Shown here piece by piece: positions 61,801 to 64,000 of a stretch of 64,000 nucleotides of DNA (position 1 is its first letter; every line of letters begins with the position of its first letter). Source of the DNA: Cliona cf. orientalis (taxonomy: Eukaryota > Porifera > Demospongiae > Clionaida > Clionaidae); NCBI GenBank assembly GCA_963930775.1, contig OZ005700.1:124001-188000 (forward strand). Reading direction: 5' to 3'. A program made the position numbers and the translations under genes. The notes below the pieces were generated by a model. It was not told the DNA's origin. It was given only the letters and a program-made list of their open reading frames with translations, and did not search any database.

Positions 61801-63566
61801 ATGAAGTATCTGGCGTCTACAGGGAGAAACAGCTCATGGCGGCTTTACCATGGCCTAGCAAGAGCTAGAAAGATTATTATTCCGTCATAGTTGCTCTTAA
61901 GGTGGAGGCTGATGCCTAGAACACATTCAAGTCCTTCATGAATTTATTGTACCGTTGAAACGGCTCTAGTATCGATTTTACGTGTAGTATCAACACATTC
62001 ACGGCTGCCGTTCGAAGACGATGCAAGCGATCGATATGAGAAGAGAGATATAGTGAGAGGACATCCTGAAGTATCTGGGGATATTTTTTCTATAATTTTC
62101 TGGCAAGTAAGGCAGCAGTAAAAGGCTCAAGAAGGCCCAGGTGCCGATAAATGGCGCATTCGCCATTATGGAAAAAGATAGGTGTGCCGATAATACGTAC
62201 CGGTTGCCGATAAATGGTATTGTGATGTCTGCGCATTAGCGCTTATAGCTCATTGATTACTAGGGCCTACCTCTATGGATTCTAGCTAATGAAAGCCTAC
62301 GTCAAGGGCTTTCTTTCAGTGCAAGAACCAAGTTCATATGTCATTCCTGGCGGGAGTTACAAATCGGGAAAATTTGCATGCCGATAAATGGCGGCTTACG
62401 CTACTACTGGAAATTTTTATAAATAATACTGCTACACGATGATCTGTAATTGTAAATATTTATAGAATTTTAGTTCTTTATTGTATGCTGTTTGCTTTGC
62501 TCAGGTCATTCTGTGACCCCCCTCCCTCCACTAGCCCCCCGGTGCTGCACCCGAAGACCCCCTCCATGACGGCTGACATGGCACTGGGCAAGTCTCCGTC
62601 TCCTGTTGTCCACAAACCCACCCTCTCTCTAATGGCTGAGCAGCTGGGGAGGCTGGAATCAGAGGAATACGTCACCACAGACGTGTTTAGGATCGACAGA
62701 CAGACACAGGAGGAAATTGATGTTAGTTTACTCTCATTGCTGCTGCTACAATCACACAGTTGCATGGTGACTTTATTTAGCTTATTTTTTTCCCTCAGTC
62801 GTACTACAACAAGGATACAATAGAGAGCATCAGACAGGGAAGAGGTCTTACTGACGTCACCGATCCGTCCGACGCCATCTACACAAGTGTGGACACCCCT
62901 TCATCATCCACTCCTGCCCACCAATCAAACTTAACTGCCTCTGCTGATGACCATCTTGAGAATAGGGCGGAGTTTCTACAGGGTAAAGCAGCCCCTCGGA
63001 CATCCCCGGCACAAGTGGAAGGAGATGGCAAAGAGAACGGGGAGGAAACTGAAGAAGAAGGCTACTACAACGTGAAGCATCACACAGGCAGTGATGACGA
63101 AGATGCTTATGACTACTACAACAGCGTTCAGGGCCTTTCTGGTGGCTCCAATCAGCCGCTGATAGACCCCGAGGATAATCAGTATGTCTACATAGAGAAA
63201 TCTGCAGTCCCTCAGCCAGCACCACCTGCTGCTGCTACTGCTACTCATGGGACTGGGAAGCCATTGGTAGCTGCTAAACCGAGACATCTCTCTGAACCAA
63301 ACACCAACCAGCCAAGGAAGTACATCAATCTGGGTCCAAATCAGCGGCAGGTACTGCAAGGGAAGGCCCAGGGGCCTGCTGGGGAGTCCACCGACAAGAA
63401 ATCAAGGGGGGATTCTCCGCATGCCCCCGTAAGTAATGGTCTTGCCAATGGTGGTAGTGGAGTATCGGACTCTGAAGATCAGCCACTCTATGAGAATCTG
63501 AGAGAGGAAGAGGCGGCGGAGGAAGATGAGGGAGGGAGAGAGATTTATGAAAACATTATGAAATGA
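58868..63566 (+). CDS. Type I membrane protein with tyrosine-rich, LAT-like cytoplasmic tail
   Basis: Seven exons (58868-58951, 60608-60663, 60727-61027, 61091-61293, 61368-61529, 62505-62721, 62799-63566) join to 596 aa. A signal peptide (TARISSLVALLLISLVAPSI) precedes a short Thr/Pro-rich ectodomain of about 50 residues. The membrane helix (LIIGPAVGGGVVLLVLVLCI) has a Cys-rich inner edge (CVCICCVCKRR), a likely palmitoylation site. The roughly 480-residue tail lacks a folded domain but has many phosphotyrosine-type sites: YVQM (PI3K-type), YVEP, EEYVTTDV, YTSV, YYNV, YYNS, YVYIE, YINL, YENL and YENI. Several are YxN, the GRB2 SH2 ligand. The plan resembles LAT/LAX-type docking adaptors. Homology to them is not claimed. 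A TIR element lies in intron 5. Confidence 0.8.
58952..60607 (+). other. Intron 1 of the tyrosine-rich membrane protein gene
   Basis: This 1.66-kb intron separates the signal-peptide exon from the ectodomain exon. One 124-codon open frame (59935-60309) lacks splice connection or recognisable content, so I do not call it a gene. No repeat was noted. Confidence 0.5.
61568..62401. mobile_element. 834-bp non-autonomous TIR element with TA flanks
   Basis: The left end GCGTAAGCCGCCATATATCG (then GCATG) is repeated in reverse complement at the right end, with one mismatch over about 28 bp counting flanking bases. TA occurs immediately outside both ends (61566-61567 and 62402-62403), as for Tc1/mariner-type insertions. 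Internal sub-repeats of TGCCGATAAATGGC occur near 62150 and 62205. No transposase frame is present. It lies within an intron of the tyrosine-rich membrane protein gene. Confidence 0.75.
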
Positions 63567-63740
63567 TAAGCTTGGCACCTCAATCCTTTCTCACTCGCAC
63601 GCTCGCTCGTTTGATTGTGTTCACTAGTCCATGCACAGTATTATGTTGTGACACTTTCTTTTTATCATTAATTTTACCAATCATCCATTAATATTGTATT
63701 ATGTTTTCCTACTTTTTCGTTTGCTTGTGTAATATTATGC

Positions 63741-63746
63741 AATAAA
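63741..63746 (+). terminator. Canonical AATAAA polyadenylation signal
   Basis: AATAAA lies 175 bp after the stop of the tyrosine-rich membrane protein gene, in an AT-rich 3' UTR-like stretch. It is well placed for that mRNA. Confidence 0.6.
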
Positions 63747-63828
63747 CATTCTCTACTACAATGCTAATAATGTACACTACACTATATTATACGGATGGTG
63801 TTCTAACTAATCTACATCAATTTCAGAA

Positions 63829-63972
63829 TCAAAATGTGACGTGTGGCTTGCTATGAGTTGCATGATGTGGAGCAGTTGTTTTTGCCTTATGTGCCTCGTA
63901 GGCTAACTTGTGCTGGTTCAGCCACGCACTGTAGTCCTCGGCAACAATGTAGATCACATGTTGTGCCAGGAA
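63829..63972 (-). CDS. Terminal exon of a leftward gene, possibly anoctamin-like (partial)
   Basis: A 144-nt frame begins after a GCATGCAG acceptor at 63973 and ends in TGA at 63829. It reads FLAQHVIYIVAEDYSAWLNQ and continues with HKLAYEAHKA and a His-rich tail. A hydrophobic stretch followed by a WL...K.AYEA helix is reminiscent of the C-terminal end of TMEM16/anoctamin proteins, but the match is from memory and weak. The rest of the gene lies beyond the window's right edge. The coding nature is fairly convincing; the family is not. Confidence 0.4.
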   Translation of the reverse strand, partial: FLAQHVIYIVAEDYSAWLNQHKLAYEAHKAKTTAPHHATHSKPHVTF

Positions 63973-64000
63973 CTGCATGCACAACAATAAAACACAAGGT

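Overview
The window is eukaryotic, nuclear and clearly metazoan. It carries Maelstrom, a TRIM-NHL protein, KIF13B with a CAP-Gly tail, STAM and Mediator MED1. Genes are compact and very intron-rich: most introns are 48-400 bp, KIF13B has 35 reconstructed coding exons, and intergenic gaps are often only 40-400 bp. Repeats are CT/GA runs, poly-C runs, small TIR elements and dispersed AATAATATTATT palindromes. This style fits an early-branching animal, most likely a demosponge. That assignment is inference from gene content and architecture, not from a database match. I see no CRISPR array, rRNA or convincing tRNA, and no bacterial operon.

Layout: 1-2.3 kb has no confirmed gene (a direct-repeat pair and a miRNA-like hairpin), then a possible 76-aa gene at 2.3-2.6 kb. 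3.1-6.0 kb TRIM-NHL ubiquitin ligase (-). 6.3-6.9 kb repeats. 7.2-16.0 kb KIF13B (+). 16.3-17.9 kb nested satellite arrays. 18.1-20.8 kb STAM (-). 21.1-22.3 kb KCTD-like BTB protein (+). 22.5-23.9 kb small secreted protein with a predicted mature N-terminal His (-). 24.2-32.7 kb class II DYRK kinase (+). 33.2-35.1 kb Maelstrom (-). 35.3-36.5 kb RPL19 (+). 37.5-39.2 kb mucin-like membrane protein (+). 39.5-41.9 kb ADHFE1 (-). 42.0-43.4 kb second mucin-like membrane protein (-). 43.8-44.9 kb 2-O-sulfotransferase (+). 45.0-47.7 kb two tandem 14-3-3 genes (-). 48.1-52.0 kb SDHA (-). 52.3-53.9 kb sigma-type GST (+). 54.2-54.4 kb NDUFB3 (-). 54.5-55.9 kb second GST (+). 55.9-58.7 kb MED1 (-). 58.9-63.6 kb type I membrane protein with a tyrosine-rich, LAT-like tail (+). 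63.8-64.0 kb last exon of a leftward gene.

The genes are mostly unrelated housekeeping and signalling loci, not one pathway. What unites them is arrangement: eight head-to-head pairs share short intergenic promoters, and several of these carry an NRF-1-type palindrome (TGCGCATGCGC-like). SDHA, NDUFB3 and ADHFE1 are mitochondrial. Three separate loci encode signal peptide + Ser/Thr/Pro-rich ectodomain + membrane helix + Cys-rich juxtamembrane proteins.

The most promising less-described items are the 136-aa His1 secreted protein (a candidate histidine-brace copper protein) and the tyrosine-motif-rich membrane protein at 58.9-63.6 kb. Splice structures were read by eye from GT/GC-AG signals, frame continuity and remembered family sequences. 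For most genes the exon lengths sum to an intact frame, which supports the models.
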